DNA from: Monocercomonoides exilis
Taxonomy: Eukaryota > Preaxostyla > Oxymonadida > Polymastigidae
Assembly: GCA_001643675.2 (NCBI GenBank)
Contig: LSRY02000006.1
Location: 2,013,816 to 2,077,815 of the forward strand
Reading direction: 5' to 3'
DNA length: 64,000 nucleotides
A model generated the notes under the pieces. It saw only the letters and a program-made list of their open reading frames with translations, did no database searches and had not been told where the DNA came from. A program made the position numbers and the translations under genes. Shown one piece after another: positions 45,901 through 56,417 of this stretch; positions within the stretch are counted from its first letter, which is position 1; every line of letters starts with the position of its first letter.

Positions 45901-47749
45901 GAAGTATCCGTCGTATCGGAGGAACATTTTGTGCAGCGGGATGGGAGAAGTGGACGTGGTGAGTGTGAAGGGCGGAGACGGGATGGGGGCGAGGAGCTCG
46001 ATGTGGATGCTGAACGAAGGGTGCAATGTGAAGGGGATCACAGAAGACAGAGGCTCTTCGTTCTTCATCCCCACGCTGAGAGAGGTGAGAGTGGAAGAAT
46101 CATCAGAAGCAGAAAATGTGTCAGAGGCGAGAGTGAGATTTGTGGGGTCACTCCTTATTCCGTGCAACCTGTCGTTCAGGGTTGTGGTTGTTGTTGAAGA
46201 TGTTGAGCAGATTGAGTGTTTCGAATTTGAGGAGGCGGGGCATGTGAGCGAGGATGAAGCTGTGGGGAAGATTCCGTTGTCTGTTGTTTCGGGAGCATCA
46301 GCGCAGACAGAAGTGAAAGTGTGCATCCTCTTTGGAAATGCAGAGTCTCCTTCATCGACAGAGTCGTTCATCATCAAAAATAAAAGTGAGCCCAAGGTTG
46401 ATGGAGAAGATAGAATTGCTGAAGGTGGGAAAGGAGGAAAATTTTCATGGGTGTTGATTGTGTGTGTTGTAATTGTAGTAATACTTTTGATTGCATTGAT
46501 CATATCTATTATTCGATGGAGAAAAGCTAAAAATGAGAATAAAGATCTGAGAGAGATTGTTGATGATAACATCAGAAAAGATCCGAAGGCTTTTGAGATG
46601 GTGACGATGGAGATGTCGCCTGAAGAGCAGTGGAGGAGAGCAGAGAGAGAGGCAGAGAAGAAGAATGAAGAGAGGATCAAGAAGAGAATGAATGGAAAGG
46701 AGATGGTGCATTCGGAGTCTGAAGAGTATCTTTTGAGCGAGAGTGGTTCAACTGAATACATCTTGGGAAAGGACTCAGACAAGATCCCAGATTGGGCATT
46801 GGAAAAGGTTGAAGAAGAGGAAATTAGAAAACAGACTCCATCACCATCCACCTCAACCACTTCAACAACTGATTCAGATTCCACATTTGTTCGAGGGGAG
46901 GATCTGTGCCCAACCACTTCATCTATGTCTAATCTGGTGGATGCAATGGCCTGTTCGTCTCCTCATGAGAAATTGATTGTGGATCTGAGGGATTCGCTGT
47001 TCATGCTGCTTCATGGGAGGAATGAGAAGAAAGAGATGGCGATTGGAAGTCTTCAACAAAGAGAGCAGACAGCTGCCCAGATCCTGTTCTGGGTGGCCAA
47101 TCTTGCACTTCACTCCTTTGATGAGATGGAAAACGGATTATCTTCACTGGCCAATCTGAGTCCTCACATTGTTCTTTTCTCAGAACACATGGTGATCTGC
47201 ATTGCCCTCCACTCCGACTGCTCATCAGACTCAGACACTTCATCATCGATCTCATCAACAACAGTTGTGACATCTGCAAGTGATGATGATGATGACTCTC
47301 TGCCTTCATCAGCTTTTGAGGATGAGGATGATTCCAGGAAGGAGTGCTTGAGGTGGAAGGCGCCAGAGTTGTTGATCAACAAAAACATGGGAGCAACGAA
47401 GGAGTCGGTGGCATTCTCGATTGGGATGATGCTGTGGGAGTGCTTGACGCTGGAGATCCCGTTTGGGGAGTATGAGGCAGAGGTGGCGGGGCAGAAGATT
47501 GTGAATGGGGAGAGACCGAGGAAGGATGTGAAGAGCACGGGAAGTCTGAGCACAGTGGTTGGCCAGTGCCTTTCAGCAGTTCCGGAACAACGGCCCACGC
47601 TGGCTGGGCTGAAGCGAGAGTTTATCCAGCGGTTTCCGGCAGGAGGTTTAGTCATGACTGTGTCGGATGCTGTGGATGTTGAGGAAGACACAAACGGAAC
47701 AAACAATGGGAGTGGGAATGGGAGTTGGAGCTTGATGAGCGAGAGATGA
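39975..47749 (+). CDS. Giant receptor-like surface protein: beta-helix repeats, one TM helix, degenerate kinase-like tail
   Basis: A signal peptide (MRVLLLVFVCLGSGATSQ) follows ATG 39975; the second Met at codon 14 is an alternative start. The ectodomain of about 2,100 residues is built of short Gly/Asn/Cys-containing strands of the right-handed beta-helix type (GGAI, NCLFESC, GRGGGVFIG) and contains about four larger tandem units. The membrane helix is at about 46445-46520 (VLIVCVVIVVILLIALIISII), followed by charged linker. The cytoplasmic tail ends in a kinase-like C-lobe: RWKAPELL, FSIGMMLWECLTLEIPFGEY, EQRPTL. No Gly-loop, VAIK, HRD or DFG is visible, so it is a pseudokinase remnant. As given, the frame breaks near 42000 and near 45785-45850 (one base each). 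I read it as one gene with indels; a true pseudogene is possible. About 2,590 codons. Confidence 0.75.
41560..44960 (+). repeat. Tandem ~1.0-1.15-kb coding units in the receptor ectodomain
   Basis: Each unit opens with a Cys-Gly...Cys block: DWDGCGKSEQDSFNC near 41580, VVGCGDGVYPCES near 42620, NIGCGKEIFRCS near 43770 and KPCGNSTLPCRS near 44810. Each unit also has a near-end block: GRDVFVLCGDL near 42410, GRDMFVKCADL near 43565, GRDVYVRCWEI near 44600. Spacing is roughly 340-380 residues. Sequence between these landmarks has diverged, so the duplications are old. Confidence 0.65.
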
Positions 47750-48840
47750 AAAGTGTTTGAGGGGTTGGTGTTTGTGTTTGTGGAGCTTGTGAAGATACCA
47801 TTTGGGATTGGATGGGAAGAGAAGAAAACAGAAGCATTTGAGCTTTGAATGTTTTTTGTTTGTTTTTGTGGGGTATTGGCTCTTTCATTGAGAGAGTCAG
47901 ATGCCTTTCACCTGTTTTTGGTTGTTGGGTGTGTTGCAATGGGTAAAGATGGAAAGCTTCTGTTTTCCCTTCTGTTTTCTTTTTATCTTTTTATTTCACT
48001 TTTTGTTTTTTGTTTTGAAAGGAGTTGTCATTTCAAACAGTTTCAACAATTTGGAGATGTGGGGAGTAAGGCATTGAATTTGTTCGTTTGGGCCACAGCT
48101 AGTACACAACAACATTCCGATAAAAGCATTGGCATCTTTTCACAATTCTGAACAATCAAAACAAAAAACGAAAGAGTTTTGATGAAACAATGATTTCAAA
48201 GAACTTTATTTTTTCCCATGCCTTCTTGTCTGCTTTTTGTGCTCATGGTTATTCTCCACATTTGACGTGAGAATGAAAATTGAAGCGACAGGAGAGGTTG
48301 AACAGACAAAGGTTAAGAAAAGAGAGGAGGTCTGTTCCCATCTGCAAATAATTTTTGGTGAACCTTTTGGTCATTTTCTCAATAAATGCACAGAGAAGTG
48401 GGCCAATCATCTACCACCACCAATAATAAGAGAATGAGAAAGAAAAGAAAGTGAATGTTTGCTAAATAGAGTGTACAGCGTGTTGTGGGTGCAGCCAATG
48501 CCCATTCAGTAGAGCATCGCAGAGCAGAAGTGAAAGCAAAGGCAAAGGCAAACATAAAAAACAAAACGAGAAAAGGAAGACAAAGATAAAGAAGATAATA
48601 ATTATTATGATTACGTTAATGACTATGATTGATAATTGATGAATAAAAAAAAAAATTAAATAAATAAATAAAGAAATAAAAGTACTGAGAGAAACAACAG
48701 AGCAACGAATGAATGCAGAAACATGAATATTCGAAGCAATTATGGCCAGTCATGCCCCTTCGTCAGCCAACAACTCTCAAACTCTCAAAAGGACATCTGC
48801 TGCCTTTCCTCCTTCATTTTTCCCCTCTTTTGTGCTGCAA
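47750..48840. other. Convergent intergenic region (left arm)
   Basis: 1.09 kb between the receptor stop and the alanyl-tRNA synthetase stop. No coding frame is convincing. It contains T-rich stretches near 47980-48015 and an A-rich (AAAT)n-like tract near 48640-48680. It should hold both 3' UTRs. Confidence 0.55.
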
Positions 48841-51800
48841 TCACAGATCCAGCTGCACAAACCCATGCTTCTCGAAGTACCCCACCACCGGCTGCCACGA
48901 TCGCAGCGACACACACTTCAGCTGCACTGTCCAGTTCGGCAGCGGCTTCCCTTCCTCCTGCTTCACCCCTGCCTTCCCTTTCCCCACCTCCACCACCAAA
49001 GGCGCTGCCTTGTCCTTCTTCTTTGCTCCACCTGCCGCTCCTGCTGGTGCTGGAGAAGTTGATGAGGATGACGAGGATGACGAGGATGAGGGTGATGACG
49101 AAGCAGCTGGCTCAGTTGCTGCATTGGCTGCATCCACAACTGCCTTCAGCCCTTCCATCGTGATCTCCTCTGATTCCAATTCCGATGATGATGAGGAGGA
49201 GGATGAGGATGTTGCGGGAGGCACCCAGCCGAGGATCCCATACACATATGTCGGCCCCACAAACACAACCCCCCACTTCCCATTCGGACTTCCAATGAAT
49301 GCCTCGCTGCTCTCTGCCCCTTTCTCCCCTTTTTTCTTTCTCTGCCTTCTCTGCCTGCTCCTGCGCTGCCCGGATCGCTCGCTTCGCTGCCACTGGCGCA
49401 CGCGCAATGCACCACGTCAGGTTCGAGAAGTCTGCCGTCGCCACCAGCGTCAGCGCCGCATTCGACCGAGTAAACGCCCGCTTCACAATCTCGTTCTGGT
49501 ACTTCGGCAGCAGCGTCAGCGACAGCTTGTACGCATCAAAGAACTTCACCGCACACGAGTAGAACTCCGCCGGCGTCGTCGCCCACGCCTTGCAGATCTG
49601 GCTGTCCCGCTCGTCCAGCTCCTCGTAGCTCTCCCGCGCCCGCGGCCCCGCCACAAACTCCAGCCGCACCGCCCCGTCTCCTTCCCGCGTCGCCCCCACA
49701 ACCCGGATCAGCAGCACCTCCTGCGTGTTGTTCAGGTGCGACCCGCAGCACGCCTCCACGTCTGCATCCCCCATGCTCACCACTCGCACATTCAGCCCCG
49801 GCACCACCCCGCCCTGGTACAGCGAGAACCCGTGCTCCCGCTCTGCATCCTCCTTCTTCATGTGCCGCTTCGTGATCGGCAGCCGCGCCATCACCAGCGC
49901 GTTCGCCCGGTCCTGGATCGCCCGCACCTCCTCCCGCGTCAGCGCTGCAAAGTGCGTGATGTCCAGGTGCGCCCCGCTCACCGTCTTCTTCGCCGACGCC
50001 TGCCACACATGCGGCCCCAGCACATGCTGCGCTGCTGCATGCACCAGATGCGTCGCGGTGTGGTGGCACGCCAGCTGGTACCGCCGCGCCCGGTCAACCT
50101 CTCCATACGCCTTCACCGCCCCTGCTCCAGCCCCACTCTCCCACCCCTTCGCAATCGCCGACGCCTCTGCCTCTGTCAGCGCTGGCACCACCCGGTGCGC
50201 CACACAGTGCCCACACTTCACCACATCCACCACTGCAAACTCTTTCCCCTTCCTCTTCCCGCACTTGCACTTGCACTTGCATTTCTCATCGCTCGATGAA
50301 CTCGATGAACTCGACGAGCATTCTTCCTCCCCTTCTCCTCCCCCAAACTCGATCCACAGCTTCCCTGTGTCGTTCTCCTGCCCGCCCGACGTCGGATAGA
50401 ACAGCGTCTCGTCCAGCACCACCAGGTCCCTCTCCCGCGTCTCGTTGTTCACAAACACCCGGATGCACCTCCCCTCAAACCCCAGGTCCTCCAGATCCAT
50501 CGGCTTCTCCACCGCCGGATCCGACTCCTCCCGCCGCGCATACAGCAGCTCCTTCGTCTCCGGCACCCCTTTCATCTGCTCCGCATACGCGTTCACCCCC
50601 GTCGACAGCTGCCGCGTCGTCTTCTCCTTCATCTCCGCCAGCTCCGAGTAGTAGTTCTGCGGGATCTGCTGCCCCGTCACTTTCGCTATCTGGTCTGGCA
50701 TCACCCCGTATGTCGTCGACAGCTTGATCCAGTCCTCCACCGTCAGCTCCACATCCTTCACCGCCTTCCCGTCTTTTCCTCCTTTCCCCCGCCTTTCTTC
50801 CCCTTCCCTCCAGCCGGAGCTGAAGAAGATGATGATGAAGCAGATGAAGAGGCAGAAGACGAGCTGCTGCCCTTCGCTGCCCCTTCCCTCCGCTCAATCT
50901 CCTTCGCTCGCTCGTTCTGCACTGCAATAATCCGCCCCACTGCATCGTTGTCTGTGTCCCGCCACTTCTCATACTCCTTCCGCACAATTTTCTCCAGCGA
51001 CGGGTTCTCTGTGAATGTCCCGTACAGCCCCCGCAGCGTCTCCCGGTGGATCGCCATCAGCTCGCAAAGCCCTTCCACCCCGCCGATCTTCTCCCACCAC
51101 CCCCGATTCCCCAGCACCGCAAACACCCGCCGCAGCAGGCTCCGCAGATTCGACCCTCCTCCCGTCGACGACGGCAGCGACCCGTCCTCAATCGCCACCA
51201 GAAACGTCCGCGTGTGGTCCGCAACCACAATCAGATCCCGTCCCAGCTCCACTCCCTCCCGCAGCGTCTTCACTTCCATCCCCAGCCGCTCCGCAATCTC
51301 TGCCCACGTCTTGTCGATGTCCTCGCACTCGTCAATGTTCAGCAGGCAGCTGTACGGCCCAAACTTCCGCCACACACTCGCATCCACCTCCGCCCCCGTC
51401 TTCTCCTTCAGAAACGCCAGCGCCTCCGGAAACACATCCGTGTACGACGTGTTCGACCCGTTCACCAGAAACGGGATACGCTCCAGCCCAATCCCCACAT
51501 CCATCACCCGCAGCGGTAGCGGCGCCCACGTCTTCTTCACCATGTCCGCCTTGAACTCCATAAACACCATGTTCCCCACCTCAATCCCTTTCACAAAGAA
51601 CTCCACACACGGCCCCAGATTCCCGCCCCCAGCCCACACATCCTCGATAAACGTGATGTCCCCCTTCGGGATCCCCAGCGTCTCCGTCAGCCATCGCAGG
51701 TTGTTTTCAATCAGCCGCGTCCGCGGGTACTCCGTGTCTTCCTGCGGATAGAACGACTGGATTCCAATCATCACAAACCCGCTGTAGTGCCGCCCCGAAA

Positions 51801-52567
51801 TCCCGATCGAGTCCAGGTCGTTGAACCGCAGGCAGAACTGCGGGCAGATCAGCGGGTTTGCCGGCGGCTTCAGCTCCCCGCTCACGCAGTACGGCTGGAA
51901 CGCATAGATCCCTGCTGCCACATAGTCCACATCATCTCGCCACCGCGCCACCACCGGATACCGCTTGATCGCTGTATGCGGCGGCGTCGTCGTCTCAAAC
52001 GAGCTGCATCACCCACACCCCGCCAAAGCAGAAACACACAAGTCGCAAGTTGCAAGTCAAAAGTCAAAAGCCACAGCCAAATCAAAATGAAATGAAATGA
52101 GATGAGATGAAATTAATTAAAAAAAAAATAAAACGCTGCCCAGCTGCAGCCCTGCACACCTCTTAAACCCTTCCCACGCTTCCTTATACGTGATCTTGTG
52201 GCCCTGCGCCCCGATCCCGCACCCCACCCCGATGTGCCCGTACTTCCCTTCGCAGTTGCTGTCGCCGCATGTCTGCACACATTCACAAAACACACAAACA
52301 CAAAAATCACACAAATCACACGGCCCCCGCAAAAACACCCCAAAAACAGTCTTCAACACAAAAACACTAACAGCAGCAACGCATAACTGTTCGCTCCGGC
52401 GACGCGCGCCAATAGTTGTGCCCGCACTTGCACGTCACCCGCTCGAACCCGTAGTCCTTCAGCACCACGGTGGGGTAGTACTTCTCCCACTCCCGCGCAA
52501 ATATCGGTCTTGCATACGCTTTCAGCTCTTTCGATGAGCACGGATGCGCTTCTTCTTCTGCTGCCAT
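48841..52567 (-). CDS. AARS: Archaeal-type alanyl-tRNA synthetase, left-arm copy (frame-broken)
   Basis: Charges tRNA-Ala in the cytosol. Exons 52567-52388, 52272-52160 and 52003-48841 have GT-AG introns of 115 and 156 nt. The N-terminal zinc-like pair (CKCGHNYWRASPERT across the intron to TCGDSNCEGKYG) and RYPVVARWRDD are typical of the archaeal form. Motif 3-like DVGIGLERIPF is near residue 268. The editing domain has HHTATH near residue 745 and CCGSHLNN near 850, the HxxxH and Cys/His zinc ligands. A Ser/Ala/Lys low-complexity linker near residue 480 and a Ser-rich stretch near 1040 are insertions. The C-terminus ends GYFEKHGFVQLDL. Relative to the other copy it lacks one C near 50790 and has one extra T near 49340, so the frame is off between these points; either a sequence error or decay. 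Start at ATG 52567; the frame is also open 8 codons further upstream from a TTG. Confidence 0.88.
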
Positions 52568-52598
52568 CACAAACAATGGAATCCTTCCCAAAACAAAA

Positions 52599-52849
52599 TT
52601 TTTTTGTCCATCTTGATTTTTATTTTTTTAACTTTTTTGTTTGATGCATTTTTGTTTGTGAAAATATAAAAGTAAGTTTTATTATTATTAAAAAAACGAT
52701 TAATCATTTTAAAAAAGAATTAAAATTTGCTTTAAAAAAAAAAAGAAAAAGAAAAAGAAAAAAAAATCTTTTCATTTAAACAATATTTGTAAATTATACA
52801 TGTATAATTTTAATAGGAAGAAGAAAATTTGTATGCAATATTCTTAAAG
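52599..52849. other. AT-rich end of the unique spacer
   Basis: Lies between the inner edge of the left arm and the stop of the spacer gene. Very AT-rich with A-runs interrupted by G near 52735-52765. Should contain the upstream region of the left synthetase copy and the 3' UTR of the spacer gene. Confidence 0.5.
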
Positions 52850-55800
52850 TTATTCAAGAAATACTCCGCAATAGTCTGAAGGAACTGATGGAAAAGGGGA
52901 CAGTTGGTTGGAATTTATGTTGAAGAAATTAGGATTTTGGTAATAGCCAATATTTTGATATGATTGGAAAAGAGGGGTATTTTTTGATGCACTTTCCGAT
53001 TTTGCTTTATCGTCAAAAACAATATTTTTTGCATAAATTTTTGAGTCATTGCCATACTGGATTGACATTTGATGCATATCAACGTTTAGCAAATTAGTTG
53101 ATTGTTCTTCGAATTCACCTGATTTAAGAGGATGAGTATTTTTCTTTTTTTTCCTGACGATACAAAATATCACAACAAATGTCGAAGCTCCAATCACAAC
53201 GGCAGCACCTACAGCAACTCCCACAACCATCGCAATTTTATTTCCCCCCTTTGAGTTTGAGTTAACAACTTTTGACAAATACAATAAATCACCATTGGCG
53301 AAATCATTTGAAGAGCGAAGATAAACCAAGCGAGTGTAAATTTCATCAGAATCGTCACCCCTTTCGCTTGTCAGCTCACGAGAAGATATTTCTGCCGAAG
53401 CAGAAGTCTCACTGTCAATTGAGGAGAAATTAAAACGATTACATTTATTAATCTTGCCCATCTTTAAAAAGACAATTTCAAATGAAAGTGAACAAGGAAT
53501 GAACAATGTCCCTTCAAAAAGCAATGTTGCTGTTTGTGAATCTGAACTTTTATTAAGCTTAACACTTTTCAGAACAGGAATGAAAAATGGAGATTCGAAT
53601 TTGGCAATATCCCCCTCGACTGTACATCCATCGCATAGCAAAAAGAACGATCGAGATTCTTCTGTTCCATCGCCTCCTCGCACATTCTTCACATCAATAT
53701 TTCCATTTTTGTAATAGATGTTTCTTCTTAAAGACGGAAATTCTGTTCCAATTCCATTGTTTTCAAATAAGCAATTATCGAATGAGCTTACTGTGTCAAT
53801 TGCATATAATGCACCAGATATTAAGGAAGAAAAGGTATCATTACTAAAAGTTGCTTCGCAACGTTTAAGATATATGCATCCATCTGTCCAATCACATGAA
53901 ATTGAATTTGAAGGCTTAAGGAACATCTTATTTGGAGATTGGATCATTGCTTCATTAAACTCATTTGTTATTGAAATGCTGTTAAGTGTTAATGACCAAT
54001 CAGTTGCTTTTATGACATTAGAAGATTCACTCTCAGTAACATCAATTTCATCAAACATGCAATCAGAAAAAAGTACATGAGGAAGGGTTTCTTCATTGTC
54101 AAATGCTGATAACAATGAGCTTGATGTCAGCGAATGGGATGAAGATAAATCATTTGATAAAGATGCGAATTCAAACAGTGATCCCGATGATAAAGAAACT
54201 GACGAAACATTAGTTGATTCTATTTTCACATTTGCTGAGTTTTCAAAAAAGAAGACAGAGGCCGAAAACGATAACTTTTCCTGTAACAGCGTTGCAAGAA
54301 AATCTACCTTCATAAATGTGAATGAGTGCAGTTGGAAAGTTTTCGATCTTCACACTAAATGTACAATAAGAGATATTGAAATTGAATCCTGTTGAGGAAA
54401 TAATCGAATTGAGATTTTTGCTCGTTTCTTGAATGACAAGATTCAGCTGTGAAAAGACCATTGTACCATGACAATTAATAAAATCAAACATGGTGGATGG
54501 ATTCTGCTCCTGTACAACAATTTGACTCCGTTCGTTCACTTCATTGTCAGCATCAAACGAGGAAAAGCTTTGATTCGGAGAAGTGATGCACACATCAAAT
54601 ATTATGAGTTCTTGCTGAATAAATGATTTTTCCTTTACAATAATTGTACGCTTTGAAAAGTTTAATTCAGGAAGCAGATGATCAAATCCTCCTTCAATCG
54701 AATAGCATGCATTATTATCATTGCTCGTTCCACATCTTTCCTCATCGATTCCTCTTTCAGAAACAGTTACAACGTAATCTTGTGAAATATTCAAGAATTT
54801 ATTAATCAGATCTACTGGTTCTTCAATTTCATCGTTTGCTCCTTTCATTTGAGCTCTTCCATACACAGCTTCATTTCCTGTTCTATCAAAACAAAAATAT
54901 GAAGGTTTTATTTTATTTTCGAGATCTGGACAGATTAGATAGAACCAAGGAGTTTTTCCATTCAACGATTGGTCTGAAACTGTTATATTCCACTTGATAA
55001 CATTGATTCCAGTGAATTCCAACTGAATAGTATTATCTGCGCAATAAATATACAGCAAAGTTCCATTATGAGCATTTTCGACAACATTTTCTCCAATAAA
55101 TGTGTTGAAAGTGAATGATAGTGCAGAGTTTTGTTGCATGTCCAATAAAAAGGCACCACCTTTTTTAGAGTTAAATGAAATGTTTTTGAATGAGCATTCA
55201 GTTATAATGATTTGCTGTTCATTGCACGAATGCATTTCCAGAATTGTCGGATAATTATTTAGATTGTGAATTGAACTAAAAGTATTTGCTTTCATTTCAA
55301 GCAGAGAATAATTTGATACAAGAGCAATTTCGTTCTGAACTGAAAATATGAGCTTAACACTTGCATTTTCATTCGCATCATGCAATTCTTCAATGTTAAT
55401 CAACACTCCATGATCACTGGAAAAGTCACGTAATGTCTCATACATTTGAAAAATGCTGTCCCAAATTTGCAAATAACATGAAGGATTTGAACGAATTGTT
55501 CCAAATAAGTCTGTCCAATTCGAAAATAGGCATTGTCTAACAAGCAATCTACCAGATTCCACTGTAACCAAATAGTAGCGATGCATTCTTACTGATTTGT
55601 TTCCTATGAAGGAACATTCTAACAAATCAAGACGAGTGTCATAGTCACAGTTGTCTGATGGATCACATCTCGTTCGTATTATTTCCTGATGAACAGTCTC
55701 CATGTTGCCAGGGTCCAAAAACCTAAGACAACAAATTTCTAATACTTTGGAATTATAAAGCAATGGGCCTTCATTTGAATCATGCTCAAAATTTAAAACT

Positions 55801-56330
55801 ACATCGTGCAATTCCTTCTTATTTTCTTTCATAGATGCTATGTATGTATTCCATACATCTACGATTTTATTGTTTTCTATATCTGACATTATGTATATCA
55901 TTCTTTTGTGATCATTTCCACTAAGACGTTCAACTGCATACGTCAAAGTTTTGCACGGATTATCTTTGCTTCCACACTCATCTGTATCTAAAGAATTATT
56001 TTCAACATAAACACTTTCCAGTGGTTGTGATGCGTTATTACGAACATTTCTATCACCATAAGAGAATGCTTCTTTAAATGAAGGTGACGGGAAATCAATA
56101 TTGCAAAATTTTGAATTATTATCTGTAATTTTTTCGTTTCTTTCCATTTGATAATTATTGCCAATCATATTCATAGCAGATATTGCTCCTTTGCATAAAG
56201 CATTTTCGGATATAAAATCATTATCAGTTGTACCATTTTCAACAAAACATTTGCATAAAATGCAAATATTTACAAAAATATATGCAATATTTCTCCAAAT
56301 ACAATAAATATCATCACAAAATAATTTCAT
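52850..56330 (-). CDS. Beta-helix-type membrane protein without kinase-like tail (unique spacer gene)
   Basis: ATG 56330 begins a signal-peptide-like segment (NIAYIFVNICILCKCF). Two frames, 56330-54243 and 54313-52850, overlap and must be joined by a one-base shift at about 54250-54310; together about 1,150 residues. The ectodomain has the same Cys-Gly modules as the receptor (DECGSKDNPCKTLTYA and ERCGTSNDNNACYS) and many short strand-like repeats. The juxtamembrane block RRNIYYKNG...GGDG...GCTVEG...FFIPVLKSV matches the receptor's RRNILCSG...GGDG...GCNVKG...FFIPTLREV. The TM helix (VVGVAVGAAVVIGASTFVVIF) lies near 53155-53235. The cytoplasmic tail is about 110 residues, Asn/Ser/Tyr-rich, with no kinase-like motif. 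Codon composition is markedly AT-rich compared with the flanking arms. Confidence 0.72.
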
Positions 56331-56417
56331 AAATAGCTCTTAAAGATCCATAAATCAAAATAATTTTAAAATAGAAAATAGAATATTTTTGTTTTGGGAA
56401 GGATTCCATTGTTTGTG

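Larger units (their letters stand above)
44975..52598 (+). repeat. Large inverted repeat, left arm
   Basis: Reverse complement of 56387-64000 with near-complete identity. The paired coordinates sum to about 108,975-108,985, drifting by single-base indels. The inner edge is sharp: both arms share sequence up to CCCAAAACAAAA and then differ. The outer edge lies beyond what can be compared, because the right arm runs off the window. It contains the receptor 3' part (including TM and kinase-like tail), the convergent intergenic region and a complete alanyl-tRNA synthetase. Confidence 0.9.

Noticed and set aside
42267-46917. Long minus-strand open frames opposite the receptor gene (for example 43724-42267, 46917-45157), and their mirror at 62063-63610 plus
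   Set aside because: Ser/Thr/Pro/His-rich readings with no start context. They arise because the G-rich coding strand seldom contains the complements of stop codons. The sense strand has signal peptide, TM helix and kinase-like motifs.
48713-50299. 528-codon plus-strand frame opposite the left alanyl-tRNA synthetase, and plus-strand frames at 51015-51751
   Set aside because: Arg/His/Pro-rich shadow of the synthetase; all enzyme motifs are on the other strand.
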